The notes below the pieces were generated by a model that was not told where the DNA came from, made no database searches, and saw only the letters and a list, made by a program, of their open reading frames with translations. A stretch of DNA of 64,000 nucleotides, taken from positions 1 through 64,000 of the forward strand of contig JADDOH010004250.1 of assembly GCA_016648135.1 (NCBI GenBank), in the 5' to 3' direction. Each line of letters opens with the position of its first letter. Within the stretch, counting starts at the first letter, position 1. The translations under genes and the position numbers were made by a program. Origin of the DNA: Agrypnia vestita. Lineage: Eukaryota > Arthropoda > Insecta > Trichoptera > Phryganeidae. Below are positions 11,060-22,389 of this stretch, piece by piece.

Positions 11060-11340
11060 GAAAAAAAATCAACAGATGTCTCTAGCAGAGACAAAAGTAG
11101 TATATGAAATGTTCTTGATTCGAACATAGGACATATACAGAACTTTAAAAAATTTGATAATATGTGAATGTTCTTACGATGGAATTCGTGAACGTTGCAT
11201 TGTGTAGAGTGATCACTTAAGCCAGCTCATACAGGTTGAAAGCCATTATCCATCGTATAAGAGAATTTCATCCACATTTCTTATATATAAATTAGCTTCG
11301 TCTCTATGAGACTTCTAAAATTTAGGTATCCTTAAGAAAT
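11060..11340. repeat. Dispersed TIR family 'C', diverged copy
   Basis: Contains CTAGCAGAGACAAAAGTAG, the internal GTGATCACTTAAGCCAGC block, and TTCGTCTCTATGAGACTTCT at the right. The ends are decayed. Confidence 0.55.
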
Positions 11341-11623
11341 AATATAGATTATTACAAAATTGTTCGGGATATTTTGTCGATAGTGTCCTGTCCATTAACG
11401 TATTTATTTTCAAAATTTCACAATTTACAATTAATTTTGCTCTCGCTTTATTTTCCTCCATCGTTTCATCAACAACGCTAGCAAATTAACTAAAGACGTT
11501 TCAGATGAATTATTTCAGGTGACACAATGGACGAGAAACTACTAAATAAGTCTACACCTGTTCAGGTATTGCGACGTCACAGCCCCGACCGATTTGATTA
11601 TGCGAAATTCATCACCATGCAAG

Positions 11624-11959
11624 ATGTGTATGCGCCTGAACCTACTACATCTATCACGTTTTGTTATGTGTATGCGCCTGAACCTACTACATCTATCACG
11701 TTTTGATATGTGTATGCGCCTGAACCTACTACATCTATCACGTTTTGTTATGTGTATGCGCCTGAACCTACTACATCTATCACGTTTTGTTATGTGTATG
11801 CGCCTGAACCTACTACATCTATCACGTTTTGATATGTGTATGCGCCTGAACCTACTACATCTATCACGTTTTGTTATGTGTATGCGCCTGAACCTACTAC
11901 ATCTATCACGTTTTGTTATGTGTATGCGCCTGAACCTACTACATCTATCACGTTTTGAT
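11624..11959 (+). repeat. 42-bp tandem repeat, 8 units, with 3-unit higher-order pattern
   Basis: Exactly eight 42-bp units starting ATGTGTATGCGCCTGAACC. Units differ mainly by T or A near the 3' end (TTTTGTT versus TTTTGAT). The order T,A,T,T,A,T,T,A gives a 126-bp higher-order period. The unit length keeps one frame open, producing a repetitive 14-residue peptide, but upstream there is only a short frame with no recognisable start. I treat it as a minisatellite, not a gene. Confidence 0.95.
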
Positions 11960-12600
11960 ATGGCGAATCATCTGTCGCAATCTACAGAGTACTAAAACCA
12001 TCGACGTATTACAATATAGACACGTTATTCCCATGCTAGCCGGCTTTCATGTGTAGCAAATACTGCATTGAAAGAGACAACAAATCACGGCACACTTATT
12101 TCACAAACGCTCTGCGTGTAGACAGAAAAATCACTCAATTCTTACAATAGTGTGCGATACTCTTTTCCTTTTTCCCCGAAACTTTTTTTTCGGCGTAGCG
12201 TCGCGCCCGATCACAAAGAAGGTCCGTTCGATAACGAATGCAAGTAAGGCAATTACCTTACTTTTGAGCTGCCAAGATTTCACGCTTGTAACGTATCGAC
12301 AGTTTACTATGTCGTTGACCAAAACCGCGTAATTTCTACGTTTACTTTAATCGGTTTTGAGTCACCAACAACGCGGAACTCATAATTTTCCGTACTACGA
12401 AACTAATCTTGTCGATAACTATAACTAACCTTAAAAAATTACCGTGACCATTTTAAATTACGTATAATTTATGAAACGAGAATGGGAATTCTACTCAAGA
12501 AATATAATATTCAAGAAATATAATATTCTCACTTTTTTATTTTTAAACTTTTAATTTTAATTGGAATATTTTTAAGTATGTTAAAAAATTTCAAGAACAC
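11960..12600. other. Unassigned sequence
   Basis: Contains only short frames (around 12131-12332 on both strands) without recognisable domains. Confidence 0.4.
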
Positions 12601-12860
12601 GATTACTGGATTTTATCCCCAGAGGATCGTTATTAATCGAGAGAGTATTATAGATGTCTCGCAGAGACGAAGCTATTTATATCTTGTTTAATTTTAATAT
12701 TTAAAATCATCATTCGCTTCGGAAAAGAATCTATATTCACTAAAAACCTCATAAAAATTCTTGAATATTCTTGAAATTAAAGATTATTTTTAAAATAAGT
12801 AATGTAAAATAATAAAGTGAGAATGTCTCTGTTATAGACATATATATTTTTTATTTAAAG
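12600..12860. repeat. Dispersed TIR family 'C' copy
   Basis: Left side has TGGATTTTATCCCCAGAGG, then TATTATAGATGTCTCGCAGA. The right side has a degraded complement (ATGTCTCTGTTATAGACAT). Confidence 0.6.
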
Positions 12861-13410
12861 GGATAAAGAAATATGGATATTTTTCATTAAAATTAGGCTG
12901 TTCTAATGTATACCCGAGTTGCTGGTTTGTCTTATAATCTAAAAGCACGCCAGTCAACCATAAATGTTACTCAAAAGGCGAATCGGTAACAACGCTCGGC
13001 CGATAAATTAATACTGGTCCTCAAAGTTTAGTTAAAATATTTATATTTATTTCCGAAAATGTATAACAAACACAGATGTCGTAACAAAGAAAAAGGACAG
13101 GACATCAAATGGTCGTGAAAACATAGAAATATTCTTAACTATTTCATTTATTACAACGTTTTCACCGGATATCGGCCCACAACACATCCTTGAAGTGCCA
13201 TGACTAAAAAATTGACGCTGTTTCAAGGTCGCAATATATTAAATATTATATAAAGAGAATAATAGTGATAAGTTTAAAATAGTGAAATTTTTAGGGGAGT
13301 TTTTAACTTTGTAACGCTTATCACGAATCGTAGAAACTGTACATATTATGTTTACTCCACTTCTCCCAGGATAACATCATCGTTATGAAATTTTGATACA
13401 AAATAGACAA

Positions 13411-13655
13411 GAAGTAAGTTTCTATGGGAAATATCAGGACATCTGTCAAATGTTATTACAATTTGAAATTTCTGTGAGAAATATCAAGATATCTATCAAT
13501 TATTATTACAAATTAAAGTTTATATGAGAAATATCAAGCCACCTGTCAAATTTTATTACAATTTGAAGTTTCTGAGAAACATCAAGACATCTGTCAAATG
13601 TCACCACAAATTGAAGTTTCTATGCGAAATATCTAGACATCTGTCAATTGTTAAC
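13411..13655 (+). repeat. About 50-bp tandem repeat, 5 units
   Basis: Units spaced 50, 50, 50 and 48 bp carry TTTCTATGGGAAATATCA and GACATCTGTCAAATGTTATT in order. Divergence between units is appreciable, so the array is not very recent. One unit also occurs alone in opposite orientation at 16438-16500. Confidence 0.85.
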
Positions 13656-13659
13656 ACAC

Positions 13660-15040
13660 ACAAATTGACGAAATGTACAATGTTACACAATAGCAGTGAC
13701 GATACTGATGATAAGATGATTAAGCGATGTTTTTATCCTGAGAATACAGGGGATAGGCAGTCTAGTTATCTATTTTTTATGCTTGCTTTTTGAGATTGTA
13801 TTTTACTTTATTTGAAAGGACTTGTAACTTTCGTAATTTGAACCTACTAGCACAGTATACCCAGAACAGTAGTTTATCTCCGGCCTGTCGGCGAGTTATC
13901 AGCCTACTCTTGCGTTGACGCCAGGGTTGTCACTTTATTTTTACTCCGTTTCCGTTTCTTTTAACTCGTAGCGTCTGAGATTCCGACGCATAAGGTAGAC
14001 ACGAAACCCGAAAATTTCTGTAATTAGTATACCTAGTTTCTGCACTTAAATTGCAAGAACGCTGATTAACATCAACGTAGACTTTTAAAAACTCACAGTC
14101 TTTGTGATAACCAACACACCTTTATAGAAAAGCACCATAAACATAAAAAAGGCATTTTTTTCAGTAAGCGCATTTTTTTTCTAAAGCGGCGGTTGCGAGC
14201 GCGAATGGCACCGAAGGCACGGCCCTTGTGCCCCCATATTCTGTCAATGTGTGCGTCACAGTGCGTGCCCGCACGGCGCCGAGCACGCACGCATACACTT
14301 TAATGGGTAGCGGCCAGTTTGTATGAAGACGTATTACCGTTCTTAGTATACTGTGCTACTAGCAAATAATTATACGTTATATGAATATATTATGTAACTG
14401 TGTGGTCTGAAAGAACATTAAAAAATGAACAAGGATGCATTCATAACTCATTTTAAATCAAATTGCGGGATGTCTCCATGTATAGTCGAAAATATATTAA
14501 TTGCTTATCTTACGTAGTATCTGCGTCATAATCTGTGGTTACAATGATTACCGATGCATTTTACGCGAGATCGTCTCGTACAGATCTACAACTGAATTCT
14601 CTCGCAGATCCAAACAAGGCAAATTCTCTCATGGACCATGAATGTCGATAACGCTTACATATACTATATTCTTGGAATTTAAAGCAATTAATGATAACCA
14701 AGCCAAGAACTAACCAAATTCTACGAAGCTTCTCGAGTTTGGTATCCCAGTTAGGCTTATCACAATTATTTATTTATTATTTCATATATTACAAAGATTT
14801 AATAATCTGAAGACGTAACGCAAATACTGAAAAAAGGTCATCAAATCTCTTACAAATGCTCATGCATAATAAATATAGTATGAATAAAGCAAGAAAGCAT
14901 AAAACACATGAAAATATTTGCTTAAAACTACGCTTATATTTAAATGTACTAAAAAGTAATAAATAAATATTATATAAAAAATAATATTATATAAAAATAT
15001 ATAATATATAAAAAGAAATAAATATTATATAAAAAAACAG
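13660..15040. other. Unassigned; GC-richer patch near 14180-14300 and AT repeats near 14960-15035
   Basis: No gene recognised. The GC-richer patch has an open minus-strand frame at 14093-14290 that is Arg-rich and looks like composition bias. At 14960-15035 TATATAAAA-like units repeat. Confidence 0.4.
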
Positions 15041-15046
15041 AATATT

Positions 15047-15295
15047 TTGAGTTTGTTCAAATTTTTCATCAACACACTCGATTTTTATCCCAGGGAACAT
15101 TCTTAATCATTAATTAAAATAATTTGATATATATGGTACTCTATCACGGGTGGAAATGTGAACGTTACAGTGTGTAAAGTGATCACTTAAGCCAGCCGCA
15201 CGATAGGAAGGTAAAGACTTCCATGCCTACTTTCCCATAAAAAAATATAATTTCGTCTCTATGAGACATCTATAACATATCTTGATTAATAAATA
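15047..15295. repeat. Dispersed TIR family 'C' copy
   Basis: Carries the family's left flank (AATATTTTGAGTTTGTTCAA), internal GTGATCACTTAAGCCAGC, GCCTACTTTCCCAT, and right end TTCGTCTCTATGAGACATCT. Confidence 0.7.
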
Positions 15296-15385
15296 AATTT
15301 TCGGCCAAAATGTTTTGTAATTATTTATATTATGTGATATGTAATACGTAATATGTTATGTAATACATTAATGAGCTCACAAAAA

Positions 15386-15518
15386 TATCTTTTTTTTGGT
15401 GAGCTCATTAACTAATTTCCCGTATCAAATTTGTATTCATTTTACCCAGCGTACAAAATCACTTAGGTAAGAAACTAGCGCCATCTTTTGGTGAGCTCAT
15501 TTACTAATTTCCCGTATA
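15386..15518 (+). repeat. Two direct copies of a GGTGAGCTCATT-containing unit
   Basis: GGTGAGCTCATTAACTAATT plus CCCGTAT occurs at about 15397-15425 and again, with one substitution, near 15490-15518, spaced about 93 bp. Confidence 0.7.
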
Positions 15519-15879
15519 AGACTAATTAATTAATTATGATGGAATAATTGATTAATTAGTGAACCTAATAATTGATTCATGTATTGTCATCGAGAATACG
15601 CCTGTGTGGCGTATTTCAGCTCGATTGGAGATAGGGAAGCGGGTGAAATATCGATTGTAAGATTCCGTCCAGACAAACATGCAAATGGGTGAAGCGTGGT
15701 AATAAAATAGGAGTATCCAGAAACGTTGAAATGAAGTATAAAATATTCGGATCTATTCTGCTTGGTATGCATTATCTTAACAATCATGTTTTTTAATTAC
15801 ATGTTTTGTAATTAAGATTTATTAATTACAAATTAAATATACGCTTGGAAGATATCAATTATGAATATCTCCTTAGTTA

Positions 15880-16400
15880 TTTACAACTATTAAACTTGTC
15901 TGTGAGACGTACTGTGACAGACCTAATATTTCTTTATAGGATCATAAATGATTGATTGATTGCCCCCAGATTGTTAGTCTGATCGACTTATGCATTATTC
16001 TATTATAGTGGAAATGTCAGAACTAATGCATTTCTAATGTCTGTAATTCCCAGATTACACTCATCAGTGAATGAACATGCAGAGGCGGCTGACATTTTTG
16101 CTGATAATATAACTGTGTGTAGGACAAAGCTAATACAATTCTTTACATCTCAATGAAATGGAAATGGATAATACATTTTCTGTATTATTATTTTACCTTT
16201 TAACTATTATTATTTGTACCTTTAACTGTTTTATTATTTTATCTATCTTATGTTTTTCTGTATTATTAATTTACCTTTTAACTATTATTATTTATACCTT
16301 TTATCTGTATTATTATTTTATGTCTTATGTTATTTAAAAAAAATATATATTCTGTATATTTGTAAAAGCCCATAAGGGCGTAAAATAAATAAATAAATGT
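15880..16400 (+). mobile_element. Non-LTR retrotransposon 3' end with TAAA-type tail
   Basis: The plus strand shows a decayed ORF C-terminus (RRTVTDLIFLYRIIND, then in another frame IDCPQIVSLIDLC). It ends with AAGCCCATAAGGGCG and a TAAATAAATAAAT tail. The pattern matches a LINE family also seen at 46300-46990. The clade is not certain. Confidence 0.65.
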
Positions 16401-16437
16401 TTTGACCGCTGATATAATATAACATTGAATATTGGAT

Positions 16438-16500
16438 GGTCAATTTTGATGTGACGACATTTGACAGATGTCTCGACATTTTTCGCAGAAACTTTAGACG
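16438..16500 (-). repeat. Single reversed unit of the 50-bp repeat
   Basis: The reverse complement reads AAGTTTCTGCGAAAAATGTC followed by GAGACATCTGTCAAATGTCG, matching the array at 13411-13655. Confidence 0.65.
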
Positions 16501-16504
16501 TACA

Positions 16505-17085
16505 TAAATAAGCGAACTTCGTCTATTTTGTCTCAAAGAGAGAGAGATAGAATGTAGTGCGACAGAAAAAATGTCGAAAAAACTGTCAACGGAATCCGAC
16601 AGGGAGACGTTCTACAAAACAACGTTTATAATAAAGTATGGAGTGCAAAAAAATACATGGAATAGTGCGAATGACGAATTACGCAACGATTCAAAGTATT
16701 TTTGAAATGACATTATCTTGCAGAATTTAGCACAGATCCCAGCGAACAATCGGCGCTTTGTGTGAACGGAATCCACTTTCGCACAAGAATTACTCACCGA
16801 ACTGTTCTCAATGAGATAATTCAATGAGAAAAAAACAACTAGTAAACTATTTCCTGAATATGATTAGAACAAGAAGTGTTGTTCGCATAGTTCTGATATA
16901 TTTTTTCTGAAAATAAAACAACAGTGAACAATCTGCTGGAAGGATCCGTTTGCGGTATGGTAGATTACATATTAAGTACTACTTGAGTACTTAGGTACCT
17001 CAAAGTAAGTGTTTATAGCTTGACCTTAAAACCCTCGCCGATATTATTATTAAGTACTTACTTTATATAAAATATTATGTATTGT
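16505..17085. other. Unassigned sequence
   Basis: Short minus-strand frames only; no domain or repeat assigned. Confidence 0.35.
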
Positions 17086-17088
17086 ACA

Positions 17089-17190
17089 GGGTGTAAAAAG
17101 CTAGTCCACAATAATACGTCACAGGTAGGCTCTAACATCTAATCAGTTCTAACATCAATATCCTACTATCAAAAGTTATACGGTACATAA
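17089..17190 (-). repeat. Dispersed family 'F' end fragment
   Basis: Starts TACAGGGTGTAAAAAGCTAG, continuing TCCACAATAATACGTCACAG, which matches the end of the foldback at 44366-44895. Confidence 0.6.
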
Positions 17191-17534
17191 AGTTATTAGT
17201 CAATAATTGAATGGTTGAATCAATTTACGCACTAAGTACCCATGACCGACAAGCTGGTGAAAACAAGATATAGTCAATAAAAATGTCATATGTAAGTTTT
17301 TATGAGATTTTTTTTTTTAAATCTATACTATGCATCCTATCTGTTTTTCTACATAAAAACTAGAAGAAAAAGTTTTCTGTGTTTCCTGTAATTAAGTTGG
17401 GAAATATGCATATCAAACAACTCCCAAGTACCCAGCGCTCTTTCCTATGAAAGGCACTAAGTCCAACGTCTGTGTATGTAGTTTAATATTAGGTAAGTAC
17501 CCCGAGCATATTCAAACAGTACTAGCAGGAAATC

Positions 17535-17695
17535 AATCGGCTTCGCCGATTGCTTACTGCTAGGCCCTGCGGGCGGCTATTGTGGCCGCTTCGCGGCCAA
17601 TTGTGTTTGCTGTGCAGCAAACACAATTGTTTACCTATGCCTACGTCAACCGCTTCGCGGCCAAATGTGTTTGCTGTGCAGCAAACACAGTTTAG
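17535..17695 (+). repeat. GC-rich multi-hairpin repeat
   Basis: Several perfect small palindromes in a row: CGGCTTCGCCG, GGCCGCTTCGCGGCC, and TGTGTTTGCTGTGCAGCAAACACA-type hairpins (17605-17632 and 17666-17689, described by position). Relatives at 10719 and 48553. Likely a structured part of a non-autonomous element. Confidence 0.7.
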
Positions 17696-17939
17696 ATATA
17701 ATTAAGACAAAGTATTTATTCAAAATTTCTAACCGATTAATAAGTCAGAGCGGAGTAAACCATAGTTCGATAGGTAGGTACCTACTCTCTTCTCTTCTCG
17801 CAGTGTTGATTACTTTTATACAACATTATAAAAAATTAATCTTCGTTTAATTTTTACATAAACAAATTTGAATGTTCAAAACCAAAAATGTAATTAAAAT
17901 TTCAACAAAAAAAATGTTCTCGACCGTAAAAAAAAATTC

Positions 17940-18011
17940 GATCCTGCCAGGATTCGAACCTGGCATCTTCTGATCCGCAGTCAGACGTGTTATTCATTGC
18001 GCCACCGGACG
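17940..18011 (-). tRNA. tRNA-Arg-like sequence (anticodon GCG), probably pseudogene or SINE head
   Basis: The minus strand has a T arm with perfect CCAGG/CCTGG stem around TTCGAAT, a B box GGTTCGAATCC, a perfect TCTGA/TCAGA anticodon stem with loop CTGCGGA, and an A-box-like TGGCGCAATGA. A poly-T terminator-like run follows. The acceptor stem is poor (5' CGTCCGG against 3' CAGGATC, about 4-5 of 7 pairs). GCG is not the usual eukaryotic anticodon for CGN codons. Hence a decayed tRNA or tRNA-derived repeat is favoured. Confidence 0.4.
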
Positions 18012-18014
18012 CGA

Positions 18015-18835
18015 CGAACAAAGTGGCAAAATTATTGTATACAAATAGAAATCATCATCCAAATGCAGAAACGTACGACATTGCTTGGAGTAATTATGAT
18101 ATAGATCCCTTGTCCGTAACAAAATACCGGGACGAATGTTAATCTCAAAACACAAAATAAATCATACCTCATTTACTGGTGGATTTTTTGCTGGAATGAT
18201 ATATTGAGTTATTGATGTATATTCCAGGCCTTGTGTTTTTCTTCTTTTATTTGTATTATATTATTTATAACACCTTTTCCTTGGTATTTGAATGGGGAGC
18301 TCACACGACGTGCACCCTACTTGGCCAGCCATTTTCATACAATCTGAAGTTAGCGGACCATGGCACTTAGTGCCGTTTTTAAAATAATACGCCGTGGTAC
18401 TTAGCGAAGTCGTGATATTCAAACAAACCTAACTGGGGTTAGCAGTTTTGCAGCGACATAACTGGGGTTAATGGCGATGTCATATAGAACCAAGCTGTAT
18501 ACTTAGTTTGAAAAATGAAACTTTGGTACTTAGTGCCTATTTTACTGCAACTATTCAATTATTCTCGTCTTATTTCATTAATTTACAATTTTTTGCCAAC
18601 GTTTATTCAAAACCATTTATTCCCTTGATTGAACACGAATAGAAGAAAGTGTCGAAAGTGCTCACTTTTGTCTATTTAACATTCCATTTTGAAGTCCTGC
18701 AATTAAATTAAATAATAAATGTAACGTAAAACCGAACATAATATCTTGTAGGGCAGAACATTTCTTTCGAATGAAGTAGGTATAACTAGTTGTTTTACTT
18801 TTGGCGCGCATTTTAAAACGGACCCTACATACTTA
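18015..18835. other. Unassigned sequence
   Basis: No gene recognised. Short repeated AACTGGGGTTA motifs occur at 18430-18475 with TACTTAG-containing repeats nearby. Confidence 0.35.
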
Positions 18836-18839
18836 GGTT

Positions 18840-19195
18840 AACACGTAATATTCAGGGTCATGGTTGCTTGAACATTTTCGACTCATTATCAAGGCAGGAA
18901 TCCACCTGTAAAGTTTTTGCTACTAGTTATGAGACAACCTGTATACTGTTGAAGCAGATGATTTTTTCATAATCGATATAAGTTACTGTAATGAAAGTTC
19001 AACTTTTTGCAAAAAGTAAGTCAGAAATATTAAAAAAAAAAAATGCAAGCTTTGATATTACATATCTCCATAACTATTGATGTCATGAATGCTTGAACAT
19101 TTTAGGCATAGGCCATAACATAGGCAGGAATCTACCGGCCTAGGAATCTAGTTTCTGCTGCTAGCTCTGGTACACCCTATGTAACTTTTCTATAT
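18840..19195 (+). repeat. Dispersed family 'F', two partial copies in tandem
   Basis: Contains TCATGGTTGCTTGAACATTT, TCGACTCATTATCAAGGCAG and CACCTGTAAAGTTTTTGC ending near AACCTGTATA. A further copy starts near 18968 (TTTTTCATAATCGATATAAG). Confidence 0.7.
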
Positions 19196-19221
19196 ATGTT
19201 TCTAATTTAATCATATAATAA

Positions 19222-19330
19222 TAAACAAAGAGCGTGCATGAGAAGATGTATGAATGTGGTCGAAGAAAAAGTAATGTGCCAGTATAGAAAAGTGTGGCGT
19301 TCTACTCTTACTACGCACGGCAAAGAGAGG
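19222..19330 (+). mobile_element. RTE-like retrotransposon 3' scrap
   Basis: CATGAGAAGATGTATGAATG, then GTGTGGCGTTCTACTCTTAC, matches the last part of the RTE-like family. Confidence 0.65.
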
Positions 19331-19334
19331 TTTG

Positions 19335-20370
19335 TTTTATATTTGTATGTAAGCATAATATGTTTTTTACACGTATAAAGTTTACTTAATTATCTAGTAA
19401 CTTTACTCACGAAATTAAGAAATATTCCATATTAATAAAGTTATAATGTTTTAAATTTGCAAGAAATTTTTACGATTTTGACGATTTTCCAATGCTTTTT
19501 TTTTTCATATAAAGAGATGATTTTAAACAATATATTGTATTTACTCCTGCACTTTGAGACTTCAAGCGTTATTGAAAAGTTTGTTTTTTTATTAAAAACA
19601 CCCTCATTAATATGAAAAAATAAAATTTCGAAAGTGTGAACGTATGTCAAAAAATGGCGCAGTTTTAAGGCTAGATCTCGCGCGCCGGCGGTAGAGAAAA
19701 AAATCTCTTTCAAACGTGTTTTTATGTCAAATTTGACATTATTTCAAAAACACGTCAACTTTTGATTTAATTTAATTATTCATTAGGTCTTATTTTCGAA
19801 AACCACCCTGAAAAATCGTGGTAGGTCTTACTTTCGAGGTAGGTCATATATTTGCGGAAACACGGTAAGTATTGTAAATAATTAATTTATGTATAAAACG
19901 TTTGATTACCATATTTGTATAGCAACAAGTGATTTGTTACTCTACACAATATACAATAATAATTGATACGTTATCAATAAAATTATTTTTAGCATTGCGT
20001 GCTTATTAATTTCTTGTACTTTTTTTAAAATACATTCTGTCGTTTCTCGGATCCCGTTTTCAAGCAGAGCACTGGAAAAGAGGTAAAACCACATAATCGG
20101 TCTGGAAGCAGGTCATTGCTTCGGCAATGTCGGCGCAAGTGAGCCCGCTGGTTTGGTGAATGCCCCATCACCGATTACTCCAGACGATCGATGTGATTAC
20201 GCCGCGGCCAGCGAGCGTGGCGCGAGCCAAGGTCATCGGCTTCTTGATGTACCTCCCTCACTTACACACCGCATGACTTCTGTATCCCGTGCATCTTAGA
20301 TTTTTGGAGCTCATATTTTGATAACTTTTTTAAAAAAAGTAAAATAATTTTGTGGTGACATCACTAATAT
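19335..20370. other. Unassigned; GC-rich island at 20040-20290
   Basis: Mostly AT-rich. The island at 20040-20290 differs strongly in composition and contains no stop-free frame that I recognise. Confidence 0.35.
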
Positions 20371-20374
20371 AATG

Positions 20375-20935
20375 AATAAAAAAAAAGTAACCCATAAAAA
20401 CCAAGTTTTTAATAATAAAATACTCCCTTTCTTTGTAAAATATAACAACAATTAAAGACGAATTAAAACATATAACATAACACTAAACTTACAGTAATTT
20501 AATATATTTCTAAAATGTCAGCTGTTTTGAGCTTTTATAAGACACTTCATGCTTTGAAGACTAAATTCTAAAAACATTTGTCAGTCAATTTAGGTTTTCG
20601 ACATTCGTAGTGAAGTACCTATTATGTATATCGACGGAGTAATTCAAATTTAGAAAATATTCCGTGACGTTATCGGGCCGCCGTTGCTAGTAATCAAACT
20701 TTTGTAATGATTCCAATTTGAAAAAATCATTAAAATTTCTAAAAATCCGAAATTATACTATAATAATTATTTTTTTTAACGAAAATTTGATAGATCTTCT
20801 TGATCGTCGCCATGATCTACTTGCCAAGTTTCAGCTTCATTGGATCTTGGATCACGGGAAAAGGGTTAAAAATCGATCCAAAGTTTTTTCACCCGGCAAG
20901 CCGGTAAGCAAGCAAGCAGACGCCACGAGTAAAGG
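20375..20935 (+). repeat. Dispersed family 'G'
   Basis: Starts AACCCATAAAAACCAAGTTT and ends with GATCTTCTTGATCGTCGCCA, AGTTTCAGCTTCATTGGATC and AATCGATCCAAAGTTTTTTC blocks. The same blocks occur at 53125-53530, and the start alone at 21945-22075. No coding region seen; possibly a retroelement 3' region. Confidence 0.6.
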
Positions 20936-20940
20936 AAGTA

Positions 20941-21082
20941 ATAAACTTAGTTTTCGCCACTTTTGTATTAAAAAATATCAACATGTTTCAGTGCCCGTGG
21001 CCCCTTCGTCAGGATCGGGATCAGGATCAAAGGGGCCATGGGCTCTGAAACATGTTGATGAAAGTGGTGAAAACTAAGTTTA
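20941..21082. repeat. Inverted pair of Penelope-type terminal sequence with hammerhead-like motif
   Basis: Arms from ATAAACTTAG to CTAAGTTTAT are complementary. The minus-strand arm carries CTGACGA (21006-21012) and GAAA (20986-20989), the two core boxes of a hammerhead ribozyme, with a GGGGCC..GGGC segment between. The plus arm keeps CTGAAACATGTTGAT but lacks a clean first box. Inverted terminal repeats of this sort are typical of Penelope-like elements. Confidence 0.5.
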
Positions 21083-21204
21083 TTTTAATCAATTATATCA
21101 TATTTTAATATTTCTCTTCATATCCATATCCAAGTGATTCACTAGATATGGTCGAACAGTTAATTTAATCGGTTATTTACGGTACAATTACTTGAAATTT
21201 GTAT

Positions 21205-21360
21205 TACAGTAAGAAATTCTGATTATATCGATGATTGGTAACTGAGATATAACTGCTATCTAGTACACACGATTGACTGTTTAATTGCGGAAAATCAATT
21301 ACATCGACAAAATCAGATACAAATCTCAAATAACGGTTAGTGCGGAGCAGGTTAAAGTAC
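21205..21360 (+). repeat. Dispersed family 'H' copy 1
   Basis: GATGATTGGTAACTGAGATA, then CTCAAATAACGGTTAGTGCG and a GGTTAAAGTACCTTCAC tail. The same order of blocks recurs at 48590-48740. Confidence 0.6.
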
Positions 21361-21599
21361 CTTCACAAGAGACTCGAAAGTTTTCACCTAATCTCTCTAG
21401 ACGCTACAAAATAGTCAATAAAAAACTAGACACCCCCTCAAAACTCTCATAAATATACATTTATTTAATTTATTCATTTAGTATTAATTCGCATGTAAAA
21501 GACAATTTTGGTTACACCTGTCTCACTAGAAGAATCTGTGTCGAGATATTAGTTGTACAATTAAGATATTTATTACAAGTGTCCACAGTACACAATGTT

Positions 21600-21860
21600 T
21601 CAAATTATTCGGCCTTATTCTAAAGTAAGCAATATTGCTACTCTGGTGTATTAACAGTTATTGTATAACATTGTATAACACTGTAATGCCGTCAATTTTG
21701 TCGTTTTAAATTTGACAGGTTCGAAATTAATGAATTCAATCAATCAACCGATCGATCAACCAGAAAACCCTTAAACCTAAACAATCGTCAAGTTATCCGC
21801 AATCTGTGAATCCCAAACTCTTATAAACTTATCATGCTATGTTTATAAGAGTTTGGGAAG
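21600..21860. repeat. MITE-like repeat with terminal 18-bp hairpin
   Basis: TAAGCAATATTG.., ATGCCGTCAATTTTG and TTTGACAGGTTCGAAATTAA match the element at 57896-58175. At 21804-21860 TCCCAAACTCTTATAAAC and its exact complement form a hairpin with a short AT-rich loop. Confidence 0.6.
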
Positions 21861-21944
21861 ACGGTTCTCTCTTGGAAAAAAAATATTTGTAAGGGGTGTT
21901 TTTTTTAGAGGTGCAGAACTTTAGAATGAAATGAAATACATAAA

Positions 21945-22075
21945 AAACTAACCCATAAAAAACAAGTTTTTATTACACTCCCTTTCTTATTTAATCAGGT
22001 TTCGTGTCTACAGCATGCGTCGGAGTAATTACTCAGTTGTATGAAAAAAAACATTAAAAATTTGAAGAATCACAC
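21945..22075 (+). repeat. Dispersed family 'G' fragment
   Basis: AACCCATAAAAAACAAGTTT, ACTCCCTTTCTT and AATCAGGTTTCGTGTCTAC as in the copy at 53125. Confidence 0.6.
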
Positions 22076-22389
22076 AGAAAGACGACGAAATTATTTTGTT
22101 TGATAATCTTATGCCATTCGTGCTCAAATATAGAGCGCGTTTTTCGAATCGGCAACACTTTTCCAGCGAAAGTAAATTTGCCGGCTGATTTGCGCTTAGT
22201 TTGGTTTGCCATTTCGCAGCGAACAGACTTGTGCCAGAACAAAGTTGAAAATTTATTTCGAAAACGTGGTACCTTAATCGTATTTAGACACTAAGGCATA
22301 ACGTTATCATTTTTACGTGTTTTATTTCATTTTAATATAAATTTTTCATTCTATACCTCTAAACATATACGTATTCGATATAAAACAAA

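Noticed and set aside
11594..11995. 133-codon open frame over the 42-bp repeats as a gene
   Set aside because: It exists only because 42 is a multiple of three; no conserved domain and no convincing start.
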